Virus record (IMG/VR): IMGVR_UViG_3300047319_001270 | Span: 1-20,634 of that record | Length of the DNA: 20,634 nt | From: a virus | Strand: one strand, 5' to 3' | Part shown: piece by piece, positions 11,220-17,611 of the stretch | Layout: each line of letters begins with the position of its first letter | Numbering within the stretch: the first letter of the stretch is position 1 | The notes under the pieces: generated by a model | Told to the model about the DNA's origin: nothing | The model's input: only the letters and a program-made list of their open reading frames with translations | Databases searched by the model: none | Translations under genes and position numbers: made by a program

Positions 11220-11245
11220 GGCGTCTTTAGAGGCGCCCTTTTTTT
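11220..11245 (+). terminator. Intrinsic terminator or attenuator
   Basis: GGCGTCT and AGGCGCC (11220-11237) form a 7-bp stem with a TTAG loop and one G-U pair, followed by seven T (11239-11245). It ends the SSB transcript and also stands about 15 nt after the start of the promoter at 11171, so it may attenuate that promoter. Confidence 0.75.
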
Positions 11246-11276
11246 GGCCCTATAAAACTACCTAGGAGAGAGCAAA

Positions 11277-12095
11277 GTGAGCCAATTAGAGATTGTGGTC
11301 GATATTGAATCGATCCCCTCGCAGCGCCCGGAACTGATCGAAGAAATCCGCGCCGACCTGCGCGAGAACTTCAAAGCGCCGTCGGACATGACGAAGGATC
11401 GCGCCTGCAAAGAACTCGGCATGACCGACGCGAACGAAATCAAGTTCACGTCGAAGGATCGCGCGTTGGAATTGTGGGTCGAGCGGTTCCGTGATGAAAA
11501 GCTCGAAGAGACGGCGCAAGACAAGCTCGCGAAGACGTCGTTCGACGGCGCGCAAGGGCAGGTCGCGGTGATCGGCTTTGCGATTGATGATCACCCGGCA
11601 ATCGCGATCAAGGTTGCGGACCTGACGCCGCGCAGCGAAATCAATTTGCTCGAAGAGTTTTTCGAGAGGATCGCCCGCCTTTACGCGCCCGCGCTCATGC
11701 GCAATCCGGTGTTCATCGGTCACAACATCGCCGGCTTCGATCTGCCGTTCATTTTCAAGCGCGCGGTGATTCTCGGCATCAAGCCGCCCGCGTTTATTCC
11801 GTTCGGCGCGGCGCCGTGGTCCGATCACATTTACGACACGATGACGCGGTGGGATTCGCGCAACAACGTCTCGCTCGACAAGCTGTGCAAGGCGCTCGGC
11901 ATCGCGGGCAAGACCGAAGGCTTGTGCGGCGCTGACGTTTGGCCGCTGATCAAGCAAGGCCAGATTCAAGCGGTCGCGGATTACTGCATCGACGATGTGT
12001 GCGCGACGCGCAATGCGTATCGCCGCATGACGTTCAGGCCGCTCGTCGAAGCCGAATCGTTCGTGCTGGAAACGGCCGACGCTCTGCCGTTTTGA
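11277..12095 (+). CDS. PolB-type 3'-5' exonuclease
   Basis: The 272-residue protein has the three exonuclease motifs of the DnaQ-like fold: VVDIES with Asp9 and Glu11, GHNIAGFDLPF with Asp155, and YCIDDVCATRNAY with Tyr236 and Asp240. The whole matches the predicted exonucleases related to the PolB proofreading domain, stand-alone proteins that trim 3' ends in phage replication or repair. AGGAGAG lies 6-7 bp before the GTG start at 11277. It has its own promoter at 11171 and leads the nuclease operon. Confidence 0.85.
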   Translation: MSQLEIVVDIESIPSQRPELIEEIRADLRENFKAPSDMTKDRACKELGMTDANEIKFTSKDRALELWVERFRDEKLEETAQDKLAKTSFDGAQGQVAVIGFAIDDHPAIAIKVADLTPRSEINLLEEFFERIARLYAPALMRNPVFIGHNIAGFDLPFIFKRAVILGIKPPAFIPFGAAPWSDHIYDTMTRWDSRNNVSLDKLCKALGIAGKTEGLCGADVWPLIKQGQIQAVADYCIDDVCATRNAYRRMTFRPLVEAESFVLETADALPF

Positions 12096-12277
12096 GCGAG
12101 CAACAGCGCGCGGAATGCTTCGAGCGGTTTCGCACGGCGGTTAAAGACGGGCGTCAAGGCTATTACGCGAAGGCTAAGGCGCTCGTCGAGAAGGTGAGGA
12201 AGGAGCACGGCGATAAGGCCGCGCAGATAGCGCGGAAGGAACTGGACGCGTATATCAGGAGCGACAAGCGCATATGA
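12092..12277 (+). CDS. 61-residue basic helical protein
   Basis: A TTG at 12092 overlaps the exonuclease stop (TTGA), and no ATG or GTG is available further down except inside the domain. The product reads SEQQRAECFERFRTAVKDGR then QGYYAKAKALVEKVRKEHGD and ends DAYIRSDKRI. It is helical, basic and without Cys pairs. The absence of a ribosome site suggests translational coupling. The function is unknown. Confidence 0.55.
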   Translation: MSEQQRAECFERFRTAVKDGRQGYYAKAKALVEKVRKEHGDKAAQIARKELDAYIRSDKRI

Positions 12278-12762
12278 AGCTGATACCGCTGACGCAAGGC
12301 AAGTTTGCGATGGTCGACGACGAGGATTTTGACGCCCTCAACGCCCACCGATGGTCAGTAGACAAAGGGTACGCAAAGCGCAATATCCCTCACCCAGAAG
12401 GCGGCGTATTGCCGAACGGGAAAGCTCGGCGGTGCAAACAACTCATGCACAGAGTGATTATGGGTCTTGGCTTCAGGGGCGAACTCGAAGTCGATCATAT
12501 CGACGGAAACACGCTCAATAACCAGCGATCGAATTTGCGCATTGCCACGCGAGTGCAGAACGCCCGGAATGTTGGAATGCGCCGCAGCAATACGTCGGGA
12601 TACAAGGGCGTAATGCGGCACAAGGGAAGATGGACGGCAGTCATCAGGCTCAACGGAAAGCAGAAGCACATCGGCTATTACGACGACCCTGCGGTTGCGT
12701 TTGAAGCATACAAGCGCGCCGCAACAGAGATTCACGGCGAATTCGCGAACTTCGGGGAATGA
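12274..12762 (+). CDS. HNH endonuclease with AP2 DNA-binding domain
   Basis: This 162-residue protein has MHRVI (58), VDHIDGNTLNNQRSNLRIAT (73-92) and a later Asn, the HNH catalytic core, then an AP2 domain at 108-160: SGYKGVMRHKGRWTAVIRLN and FEAYKRAATEIHGEFANFG. That pairing defines phage and intron-linked homing-type endonucleases. It sits between two operon genes with ATGA overlaps on both sides and uses more AGA/AGG-free but AT-richer codons (ata, tta-like) than its neighbours. It is likely a mobile free-standing gene that has settled in frame with the operon. Confidence 0.88.
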   Translation: MKLIPLTQGKFAMVDDEDFDALNAHRWSVDKGYAKRNIPHPEGGVLPNGKARRCKQLMHRVIMGLGFRGELEVDHIDGNTLNNQRSNLRIATRVQNARNVGMRRSNTSGYKGVMRHKGRWTAVIRLNGKQKHIGYYDDPAVAFEAYKRAATEIHGEFANFGE

Positions 12763-13160
12763 CATTGGCAAAAGAAGCGAAGCGCGGTGTTGAACATGTG
12801 CCGATGGAGTCCACGGAGCAAACGATGCTCTTTCAATGGATTCGTGCAGCGTTTCCGGGCTTGATCGCATACGCCGTGCCGAACGGAGGCAAGCGGTCAC
12901 TCAAGACGGCCGTGCGCATGAAAAAGGAAGGTGTGACCGCTGGTGTGCCCGATGTTGTGATCAACAAGGCGCGCGGCATCTATCACGGAATGTTCATCGA
13001 GCTTAAACGACGCAAGGGTGGATCGTTGAGCGAAGGCCAGAAGGAGATGATTCGATCGCTGCGGAACGAGGGCTATCACGTCGTCGTCGCGAAGGGCTTT
13101 GACGAGGCTCGCGACGCGATTCTCGCGTATCTCGAAATGGGCGAGCCGATCAATGGATGA
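12759..13160 (+). CDS. VRR-NUC domain nuclease
   Basis: The 133-residue protein shows E20/Q21, GVPDV (Asp65), FIELKRRKGG (Glu81 and Lys83) and LSEGQKE (Gln94), the active site of the VRR-NUC branch of PD-(D/E)XK nucleases, standing alone as in many phages. These enzymes cut branched or single-strand-containing DNA. It overlaps the HNH stop and the NinB-like start, so it belongs to the same transcript. An alternative start is Met16. The length is typical. Confidence 0.88.
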   Translation: MTLAKEAKRGVEHVPMESTEQTMLFQWIRAAFPGLIAYAVPNGGKRSLKTAVRMKKEGVTAGVPDVVINKARGIYHGMFIELKRRKGGSLSEGQKEMIRSLRNEGYHVVVAKGFDEARDAILAYLEMGEPING

Positions 13161-13569
13161 ATGCGCCGTCATATTGAACGAGCGGACGCGCGCACAAGCG
13201 GCACGCGCCGTTGTGACAGCGCCGGAAGGATGGAGCGCCGTTATCAAACCCGCCACGCGCTCATTGCAGCAGAACGCGCTTCTTCACGCGCTGTTCTCCG
13301 ATCTGAGCAAGCGTGCGAAGTTTCACGGCCGCACATTGAGCGCGGCGCAATGGAAGGTGCTGATGATCAGCGGTCACTCGGTCGCGACTGGCGGCGGCGC
13401 TGACATCGTGCCGGGAATCGAGAGCGAATGGGTCAACCTGCGCGAATCGTCCGCAGGAATGTCGATCCGGCGCATGAACAGCCTGTTGGAATACGTAATC
13501 GCCTGGTGCGTCGAGAACGACATTCGACTGCCGGCCGGAAAGGGATACGAAGAATATGGCAGTCACTAA
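13153..13569 (+). CDS. ninB: NinB-like recombination protein
   Basis: The 138-residue product has KPATRSLQQNALLHALFSDL, then SAAQWKVLMISGHSVATGGG and SAGMSIRRMNSLLEYVIAWC, the pattern of NinB (Orf) proteins. NinB binds single-stranded DNA and SSB and helps load recombinases in lambda. I choose the ATG at 13153, which overlaps the VRR-NUC stop by 8 bp, and not the longer form from 13099. With ERF, SSB and the nucleases it completes a recombination set. Confidence 0.85.
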   Translation: MDECAVILNERTRAQAARAVVTAPEGWSAVIKPATRSLQQNALLHALFSDLSKRAKFHGRTLSAAQWKVLMISGHSVATGGGADIVPGIESEWVNLRESSAGMSIRRMNSLLEYVIAWCVENDIRLPAGKGYEEYGSH

Positions 13570-14107
13570 CAAAGGCGAAACGCATCGCCATTTGCTCGAA
13601 CTCATGGGCGCGACGCGCCGCATGTTGTCCGAGAAGGAAATCCGCGAAATGCTCGGCGTCGCAAAGGCTACATCGTGGACGGTCATCAACCGCGCGCACG
13701 AGAACCGCGAGATTTACATTTGCCGCTGGCGCGTGACCGATAACGGAACGCTAGAGCGCCTTTACCGCGCCGGATCGCGCAAAGACGCAGAGCGCCCGCC
13801 CGTAATGACCGACGCAGAGCGCCAGGAGCGCACCCGCAACCGCAGGAAGGTCGCAAAGCTCGAAGCCGAAGCCGCGGCGCGCAGAAAGCTGAACTGGAAG
13901 GCGCGGCGCGCAGAAGGTCGACGCATCGCCCGCGAGATGCGCGAGGCGCAAAAGGTCGAAGCCGTTGAGCTTGCGATGCTCGAAGCCGATCGCGCAGTCA
14001 AGAAGGCGTCCGAGAGCGCGAGGAACGAGACGGTCGCGCGGCTTCGGTCACTCGTTGCGCAACAGCCGGCGAATCCGTTCGCGTCGCTGATGGTTCAGGT
14101 CGCGTAA
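13556..14107 (+). CDS. 183-residue winged-helix and coiled-coil protein
   Basis: Residues 1-75 look like a winged helix: EIREMLGVAKATSWTVINRA then REIYICRWRVTDNGTLERLY. From about 85 to 165 there is a highly charged Arg/Glu/Ala helix, likely a coiled coil. It overlaps the NinB-like gene by 14 bp. A DNA-binding role is inferred, perhaps in replication or regulation. The family name is unknown to me. Confidence 0.65.
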   Translation: MAVTNKGETHRHLLELMGATRRMLSEKEIREMLGVAKATSWTVINRAHENREIYICRWRVTDNGTLERLYRAGSRKDAERPPVMTDAERQERTRNRRKVAKLEAEAAARRKLNWKARRAEGRRIAREMREAQKVEAVELAMLEADRAVKKASESARNETVARLRSLVAQQPANPFASLMVQVA

Positions 14108-14148
14108 AAATTTGTCTCGGAATACTACCTTTTAGCGATGAAACACGG

Positions 14149-14154
14149 TATTAT
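14149..14154 (+). promoter_or_regulatory. Possible -10 element before the Ref-like gene
   Basis: TATTAT is a good -10, but the best -35 at 17 bp (TACCTT, 14126-14131) is weak. The AT-rich gap of 68 bp between genes is unusual in this operon, which is the other reason to suspect a promoter. Confidence 0.3.
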
Positions 14155-14175
14155 CAATCCCAATGAGGTAGCAGA

Positions 14176-14508
14176 TTGAGCAAGGCGACACCGGCAGCAG
14201 AACGCCGCTACATGGGTCACGTCGCGGCGCGCGGTTGCATCGTGTGCCGTCGGATCGGATACGACGTCGACGGCATGCAGGCGCTAGTGCATCACCAGAT
14301 TCACGCGCGCGGCGGATGGGGCAAGGCATCGAACTACCGAACGATACCGCTTTGCCATCACCACCACGCCGACAGCAGGGAAGGCGTTCACGGCCTGAGC
14401 GCCGAAGCATTCGAAGAGATGTACGGATTCACAGAACAAGAGTTGATCGAAGAGACGCAGCGCGCCCTTATCGATCACGTTCCACCAAACGAGCGAGTCT
14501 TTCAATGA
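14176..14508 (+). CDS. Ref-like HNH/zinc nuclease
   Basis: A TTG start with GAGG 7 bp upstream gives 110 residues. Cys21 and Cys24 in GCIVCRR, His39-His40 in VHHQIHARGG, and Cys60 with four His in PLCHHHHADS lie in the order seen in P1 Ref, a RecA-dependent nuclease, and its phage relatives. The tail EMYGFTEQELIEETQRAL is also typical. It lacks the long N-terminus of P1 Ref, as most phage homologues do. A role in recombination or site-directed cutting with RecA is inferred from the family. Confidence 0.8.
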   Translation: MSKATPAAERRYMGHVAARGCIVCRRIGYDVDGMQALVHHQIHARGGWGKASNYRTIPLCHHHHADSREGVHGLSAEAFEEMYGFTEQELIEETQRALIDHVPPNERVFQ

Positions 14509-14906
14509 AGTCCATAAGCACCGAAGAGATATTGCAGTTCATGCAGGAGGGGCGGGGATACTCGCGCGCATCGTTTTACAGCGCGTTTCCCGACGTCGAG
14601 CAACGCATGATCAATGATGCTCTGCTGCTGCTCACGCAGCGCGGCGAGGTGTGGAACGGGAACATGACGACTTACGTCAAGTTCGCGCCGAAGATCGAGG
14701 GAAAGGGCGAAGAGCCGATCATCTGCCCGTCGCACAAATGGGCCGATCTGAGCGGATACGACGACACCCTGCGCGGCTTCCGTCGAGCGGCAGAGGCGAC
14801 ACGCGGCGAAGGTTACAAGGCGCCGGAATACGCCGGCAATGTGCTGTCGGGCAAGCATCGCGAGAGCTTTCAGCATCGCGCCGAAGCGATTCGGGGTTTG
14901 CAATGA
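14505..14906 (+). CDS. 133-residue protein with a possible winged helix
   Basis: The start overlaps the Ref-like stop (ATGA). The first 70 residues, MKSISTEEILQFMQEGRGYS, SAFPDVEQRMINDALLLLTQ, resemble a small winged helix. The second half, WADLSGYDDTLRGFRRAAEA and KHRESFQHRAEAIRGL, is helical and basic. There are similar hypothetical proteins near Ref in phages, but I cannot name the family. Confidence 0.6.
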   Translation: MKSISTEEILQFMQEGRGYSRASFYSAFPDVEQRMINDALLLLTQRGEVWNGNMTTYVKFAPKIEGKGEEPIICPSHKWADLSGYDDTLRGFRRAAEATRGEGYKAPEYAGNVLSGKHRESFQHRAEAIRGLQ

Positions 14907-14974
14907 TCGCCGCCGTGATTTGGGCGTGTTTTTCCGCCCTAGTGCTCATCTTCAATCGAGGCGCGAACAAGTGA
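14903..14974 (+). CDS. 23-residue membrane peptide
   Basis: MIAAVIWACFSALVLIFNRG with the ending ANK is a single hydrophobic helix with a basic end. ATGA and GTGA overlaps on both sides support coupled translation. The function is unknown. Confidence 0.45.
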   Translation: MIAAVIWACFSALVLIFNRGANK

Positions 14975-15168
14975 CAGACGCAGAAATCATCGCCGACGCG
15001 CTCAAGCACTACGCGGCGCGCGCAATCGGCGAGGCCGGCGCAATGAAAGACCCGGCGTTTCACTTTCCGGGCGGCGGCAGGCCGACGGCGAAGCAGGTTA
15101 GCAACGCGTTCCGGCTCGCGGAGCGCGCGCGGCAACTATGGCTCAATCAACGGAATAAGGTCGGTTGA
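14971..15168 (+). CDS. 65-residue protein, last gene of the rightward operon
   Basis: The GTG start at 14971 overlaps the membrane peptide stop. The product reads TDAEIIADALKHYAARAIGE then GGGRPTAKQVSNAFRLAERA, a helical protein with a Gly-rich turn. No T-rich terminator follows; the next 80 bp are the DnaA-box region. The function is unknown. Confidence 0.55.
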   Translation: MTDAEIIADALKHYAARAIGEAGAMKDPAFHFPGGGRPTAKQVSNAFRLAERARQLWLNQRNKVG

Positions 15169-15170
15169 CA

Positions 15171-15237
15171 TAAGGTTAATTAACATTCATTCGGAAGAAT
15201 GATTATCAACAGGGTTACACACTGTTTTTGTGGATAA
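15171..15237. other. AT-rich region with DnaA boxes: candidate origin
   Basis: An exact DnaA box TTATCCACA lies on the minus strand at 15229-15237, and a near match TTATCAACA (one change) at 15203-15211 on the plus strand. Before them are the palindrome GTTAATTAAC and a TCATTC/GAATGA hairpin. The block is clearly AT-richer than its surroundings and lies between the ends of two converging gene sets, close to the RepL gene. Confidence 0.55.
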
Positions 15238-15251
15238 GTCCGGCGCGCGAA

Positions 15252-15440
15252 TCATCGCTCGGCGGCTCTCAATCCGCGAACCGAGTTGATGAGCGGGGCA
15301 AGTTCCTGATACGCAAGGAGCAATCTCTCTAAGCCGGCCTGATTTTCCTGCCAAGTGCCATCCTCAATGCGCCGGCAAAACTCCTGAGAGCCTTGCTTTA
15401 TTTCGTCCGCAAGCCGCTGTATCTCGTACATTGGACTCAT
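15252..15440 (-). CDS. 62-residue helical protein after RepL
   Basis: GAGGG lies 6 bp before the ATG, which overlaps the previous stop (ATGA). The product starts MSPMYEIQRLADEIKQGSQE and ends LINSVRGLRAAER, mostly helix. It is the last gene of the minus operon led by RepL or ParA. A copy-control or accessory role is a guess from position only. Confidence 0.55.
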   Translation of the reverse strand: MSPMYEIQRLADEIKQGSQEFCRRIEDGTWQENQAGLERLLLAYQELAPLINSVRGLRAAER

Positions 15441-15703
15441 GGCGTACCCTCTTGCTGTTTAGGCATCAGCGCCGCCAAACCCGGGAAATACACGTCGCAT
15501 CGCTCGCTCCATGCGGGCGACGCACGGCGCGGACAGTCCGCCAGTTCGCCGGCAAGATCGGTCATAGCGAAGTCAGCGCCGAGCCGCGCGACGAGCTTCG
15601 TCAACTGATACCGGCCGCGGCGCTCGCAGCGCGTACAGGCGATTTCGATATGGCTCGCGCGTGCAGCGACTTCGCCGAGCGCGACGGCTCCGGGTCGCTT
15701 CAT
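15437..15703 (-). CDS. 88-residue zinc-ribbon-like protein
   Basis: The product has IEIACTRCERRGRYQLTKLV with a CxxC knuckle, then DCPRRASPAWSERCDVYFPG with two more Cys, a spacing that fits one zinc ribbon. This form is common in alpha- and betaproteobacterial genomes and phages with unknown role. The ATG overlaps the RepL stop, so it is translated with RepL. Confidence 0.65.
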   Translation of the reverse strand: MKRPGAVALGEVAARASHIEIACTRCERRGRYQLTKLVARLGADFAMTDLAGELADCPRRASPAWSERCDVYFPGLAALMPKQQEGTP

Positions 15704-16176
15704 CAGGCAACCCGCCGCAATGCCTGCGGCTTCGCTGCGGCCGGCGCATCCTCGTCAAAGAGGTCTTTCTGCTTCTCGTTCTTGTAGCGGATCAGTACTG
15801 ACATGCGCTTGTTGTGATCGCCCTTAAAGATGACGTCAGGGTTCAGGCGCCATACGCTCCGGCGAACCTCGCTGATGACGTTCGCCGACTTCAGTTTCGC
15901 CATCAGCGCCGAGACTGTTGTGCGCCCGACATCGGTGCCTTCGGCTATTTCGGCCCACGTTGCATAGATGCGGTTCTGTGCGTCAGCATGGCTCAGGAGC
16001 CACATCAGCACCTTCATCTTCGCATTGCCGACCTCATCCACAAGATCGAGGATTTCGTGAAGCCAGATTTTGTGAAACCCGATGTCGCCGACGGTCTTCT
16101 CGACAACCTGAGTGTCGATAATCTCGCCGGTTTCCATGTCCTGCAACTGCCGCGCACCTTTGAACACCGTCGCCAT
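15703..16176 (-). CDS. repL: RepL-family plasmid replication initiator
   Basis: The 157-residue product carries the winged-helix core of the RepL family: KIWLHEILDLVDEVGNAKMK, YATWAEIAEGTDVGRTTVSA (HTH, about 71-97) and the highly typical RLNPDVIFKGDHNKRMSVLI. Proteins of this family start replication of small plasmids and of plasmid-like prophages. I choose the ATG at 16176, with GAGG 6 bp before it, over a GTG at 16188. An iteron-like array begins right behind the gene start. It is likely autoregulated by binding there. This gene is the main reason to call the element a phage-plasmid. Confidence 0.82.
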   Translation of the reverse strand: MATVFKGARQLQDMETGEIIDTQVVEKTVGDIGFHKIWLHEILDLVDEVGNAKMKVLMWLLSHADAQNRIYATWAEIAEGTDVGRTTVSALMAKLKSANVISEVRRSVWRLNPDVIFKGDHNKRMSVLIRYKNEKQKDLFDEDAPAAAKPQALRRVA

Positions 16177-16188
16177 GTTCACCCTCAC

Positions 16189-16322
16189 GGTTCGTTATTT
16201 ACAGGACCGTAGGGTACACCGAGAACCGGTCGAATGGGTGCGAAAAATTGACCCGAAAGGTACGGTCGTTAGCGGACCGATAGGTGCGAAAAAACGGACC
16301 TTTTGGTCCGAAAAAACGGACC
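16189..16322. repeat. Six iteron-like units with 22-24 bp period upstream of repL
   Basis: Units start at 16189, 16213, 16237, 16259, 16283 and 16305. Each begins with GGT followed by NC and most carry GGACC or a near form 14-18 bp later. The last two, GGTGCGAAAAAACGGACC and GGTCCGAAAAAACGGACC, are nearly identical, and the latter is a perfect dyad. The period is close to two helical turns, so bound RepL proteins would line one face of the DNA. The first three or four units are diverged. Confidence 0.6.
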
Positions 16323-16439
16323 GCGCTCTATATGGAATAAGGCTTTGCGGGCGATTTCTCTTGATCTGCCTCATCGGGGTTCGGACTTTGACTTTCTCTC
16401 TCATTGAGGCAAGCGCCGAAGGCGCGCGTCAGGCTCAAG

Positions 16440-16507
16440 TGTGGGTAACTGCCGAACCCGTTAGGGCCGTCCACACCCTTGCGGTGTGGGCGGGGCAGTT
16501 ATCCATA
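16440..16507. other. DnaA-like boxes flanking a strong hairpin
   Basis: TGTGGGTAA (16440-16448, minus-strand TTACCCACA) and TTATCCATA (16499-16507) each differ by one base from TTATCCACA. They belong to an inverted repeat around TAACTGCC/GGCAGTTA. Between them CCACACC and GGTGTGG (16471-16489) form a perfect hairpin with a 5-nt loop. With the array at 16189-16322 this is the probable plasmid origin. The rest of 16323-16525 holds no gene; TGCCTCA/TGAGGCA and GCGCC/GGCGC repeats are seen. Confidence 0.5.
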
Positions 16508-16525
16508 CGGGGATGATCGACGACC

Positions 16526-16807
16526 TTAATCGCCCCCGCCCTGCTTTCTCAGCCGTGCAAGCTCGCGCCGCGCACCTTCGACCAGCACATCAGACATCGG
16601 CACGTCGGTCAGCTTCATGTATGCGCGCAACTCTTCATAAAGCGCCTTCGGCATGTTCACGGTCATTTTCTGAAACGTCTCGCGCTCGCGGAACAGCGGC
16701 CGGGCTTCCTGCGAGTGAACGATGTTCGACGGCTTCGGCGGTGCTTCATGGGCCGGCGTTCCGGCGAATGCGTCGACCAGGTTGCGATTTAGCGGCGGGT
16801 TAGCCAT
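16526..16807 (-). CDS. Ribbon-helix-helix partition partner (ParG-like)
   Basis: Of 93 residues, 46-85 make a ribbon-helix-helix: QKMTVNMPKALYEELRAYMK, then DVPMSDVLVEGARRELARL. The N-terminal 40 residues are Pro-rich and flexible, as in ParG, where the arm stimulates the ParA ATPase. The ATG overlaps the parA stop by 8 bp. It would bind the centromere, most likely the ATACGTAT palindromes upstream of parA, and also repress the operon. Confidence 0.78.
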   Translation of the reverse strand: MANPPLNRNLVDAFAGTPAHEAPPKPSNIVHSQEARPLFRERETFQKMTVNMPKALYEELRAYMKLTDVPMSDVLVEGARRELARLRKQGGGD

Positions 16808-17453
16808 TGAGCACCCCCGCGAGCAGCGTTGCGAATTCGTCAGACGCTTTCCCGTCCCGGTATTCGGGCGGCAATTCGAGCACCGACAGACCGAGTTTCG
16901 AGCCTTTGCGGTACGCGGCGCGATCGACGAGCGTCGGGCCGAGTTCGAAATCGTCGCTCATCTCTTTGATCAGTTCAATCGACTCGTCGAGTTCCGCCTT
17001 GATGTAGTGCGGAACGGCATTCACGAACGCGATGGCGCGCACTGGCGTTGGTACGGACGCCCTTCTCTCTCTGACTACCTGCGCGGTCTGCGCAAGGCTC
17101 CACGCGTCGAATTGGCCGATCCTGAGCGGAATCAAGATGACGTCAGCGACGCCCATTGCGGTTCGCGTTTCGACTCGTAAATCGGGCGGGCAATCAATGA
17201 CGATGTGATCGAAGTTCGGTTCATCGGCCGCGACCGCATGCCCGTAGTTCTGATCGACCCGCACCACGCTTAGGTTCGGCTGCACGCCGGCACCGACGCG
17301 CACTTGCCCCCATTGATACGAACTGCTCTGAAACGGGTTTGCATCGTACAGGCGCACACTCGCGCCCTGCGACGCAAGCGCCCCGGCGACATTGGTTGCG
17401 GTCGTCGTCTTACCTACCCCGCCCTTCTGCATCACGACGGCGATGATGGTCAT
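16800..17453 (-). CDS. parA: ParA-family partition ATPase
   Basis: The 217-residue protein has the deviant Walker A KGGVGKTT (10-17), Asp37 in LYDANP and the Walker B-like IVIDCPPD (84-91). The short length and lack of an N-terminal HTH place it with ParF-like type Ib partition ATPases. The usual YDADPQGS is YDANPFQS here. It would move phage-plasmid copies apart along the nucleoid. GGGAGAGGG lies next to the ATG, and TTGAAG/TACCCT with 17 bp may be its promoter (about 17480-17510). Confidence 0.92.
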   Translation of the reverse strand: MTIIAVVMQKGGVGKTTTATNVAGALASQGASVRLYDANPFQSSSYQWGQVRVGAGVQPNLSVVRVDQNYGHAVAADEPNFDHIVIDCPPDLRVETRTAMGVADVILIPLRIGQFDAWSLAQTAQVVRERRASVPTPVRAIAFVNAVPHYIKAELDESIELIKEMSDDFELGPTLVDRAAYRKGSKLGLSVLELPPEYRDGKASDEFATLLAGVLNG

Positions 17454-17525
17454 ACCCTCTCCCGGTTGTGTTTGCCGGTAGGGTAGCGGGTGCGCGCCCG
17501 AACTTCAAGTGATGCGTGAGTGGAT

Positions 17526-17597
17526 CAATACGTATTGACGCCCATACGTATTGACGACCGTGCGTAAGTGCGTCATGATGGCCGTCCATACGTATGG
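17526..17597. promoter_or_regulatory. Three ATACGTAT palindromes: candidate parS/operator
   Basis: CAATACGTATTG (17526-17537), CCATACGTATTG (17542-17553) and CCATACGTATGG (17586-17597) share the core ATACGTAT; the first and third are perfect 12-bp palindromes. The first two are 16 bp apart. They lie between parA and the divergent HNH gene and are natural targets for the RHH protein. An imperfect direct repeat TGCGTRAGTG occurs at 17513 and 17561. Confidence 0.65.
17551..17579 (+). promoter_or_regulatory. Promoter of the HNH gene
   Basis: TTGACG (17551-17556) and CATGAT (17574-17579) have an ideal 17-bp spacer. The -35 overlaps the second palindrome and the expected start lies at the third one, so the partition protein probably represses this gene. 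Confidence 0.6.
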
Positions 17598-17611
17598 GTC
17601 CACGGGGAAAT

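Noticed and set aside
11286-11969. Minus-strand frame of 227 codons
   Set aside because: Antisense to the PolB-type exonuclease, whose three motifs are intact.
16440-16448. LexA box near the origin or the early operators
   Set aside because: None of the dyads has the CTGT-N8-ACAG form expected of a LexA site; the AACAGTCAA dyads have a different order.
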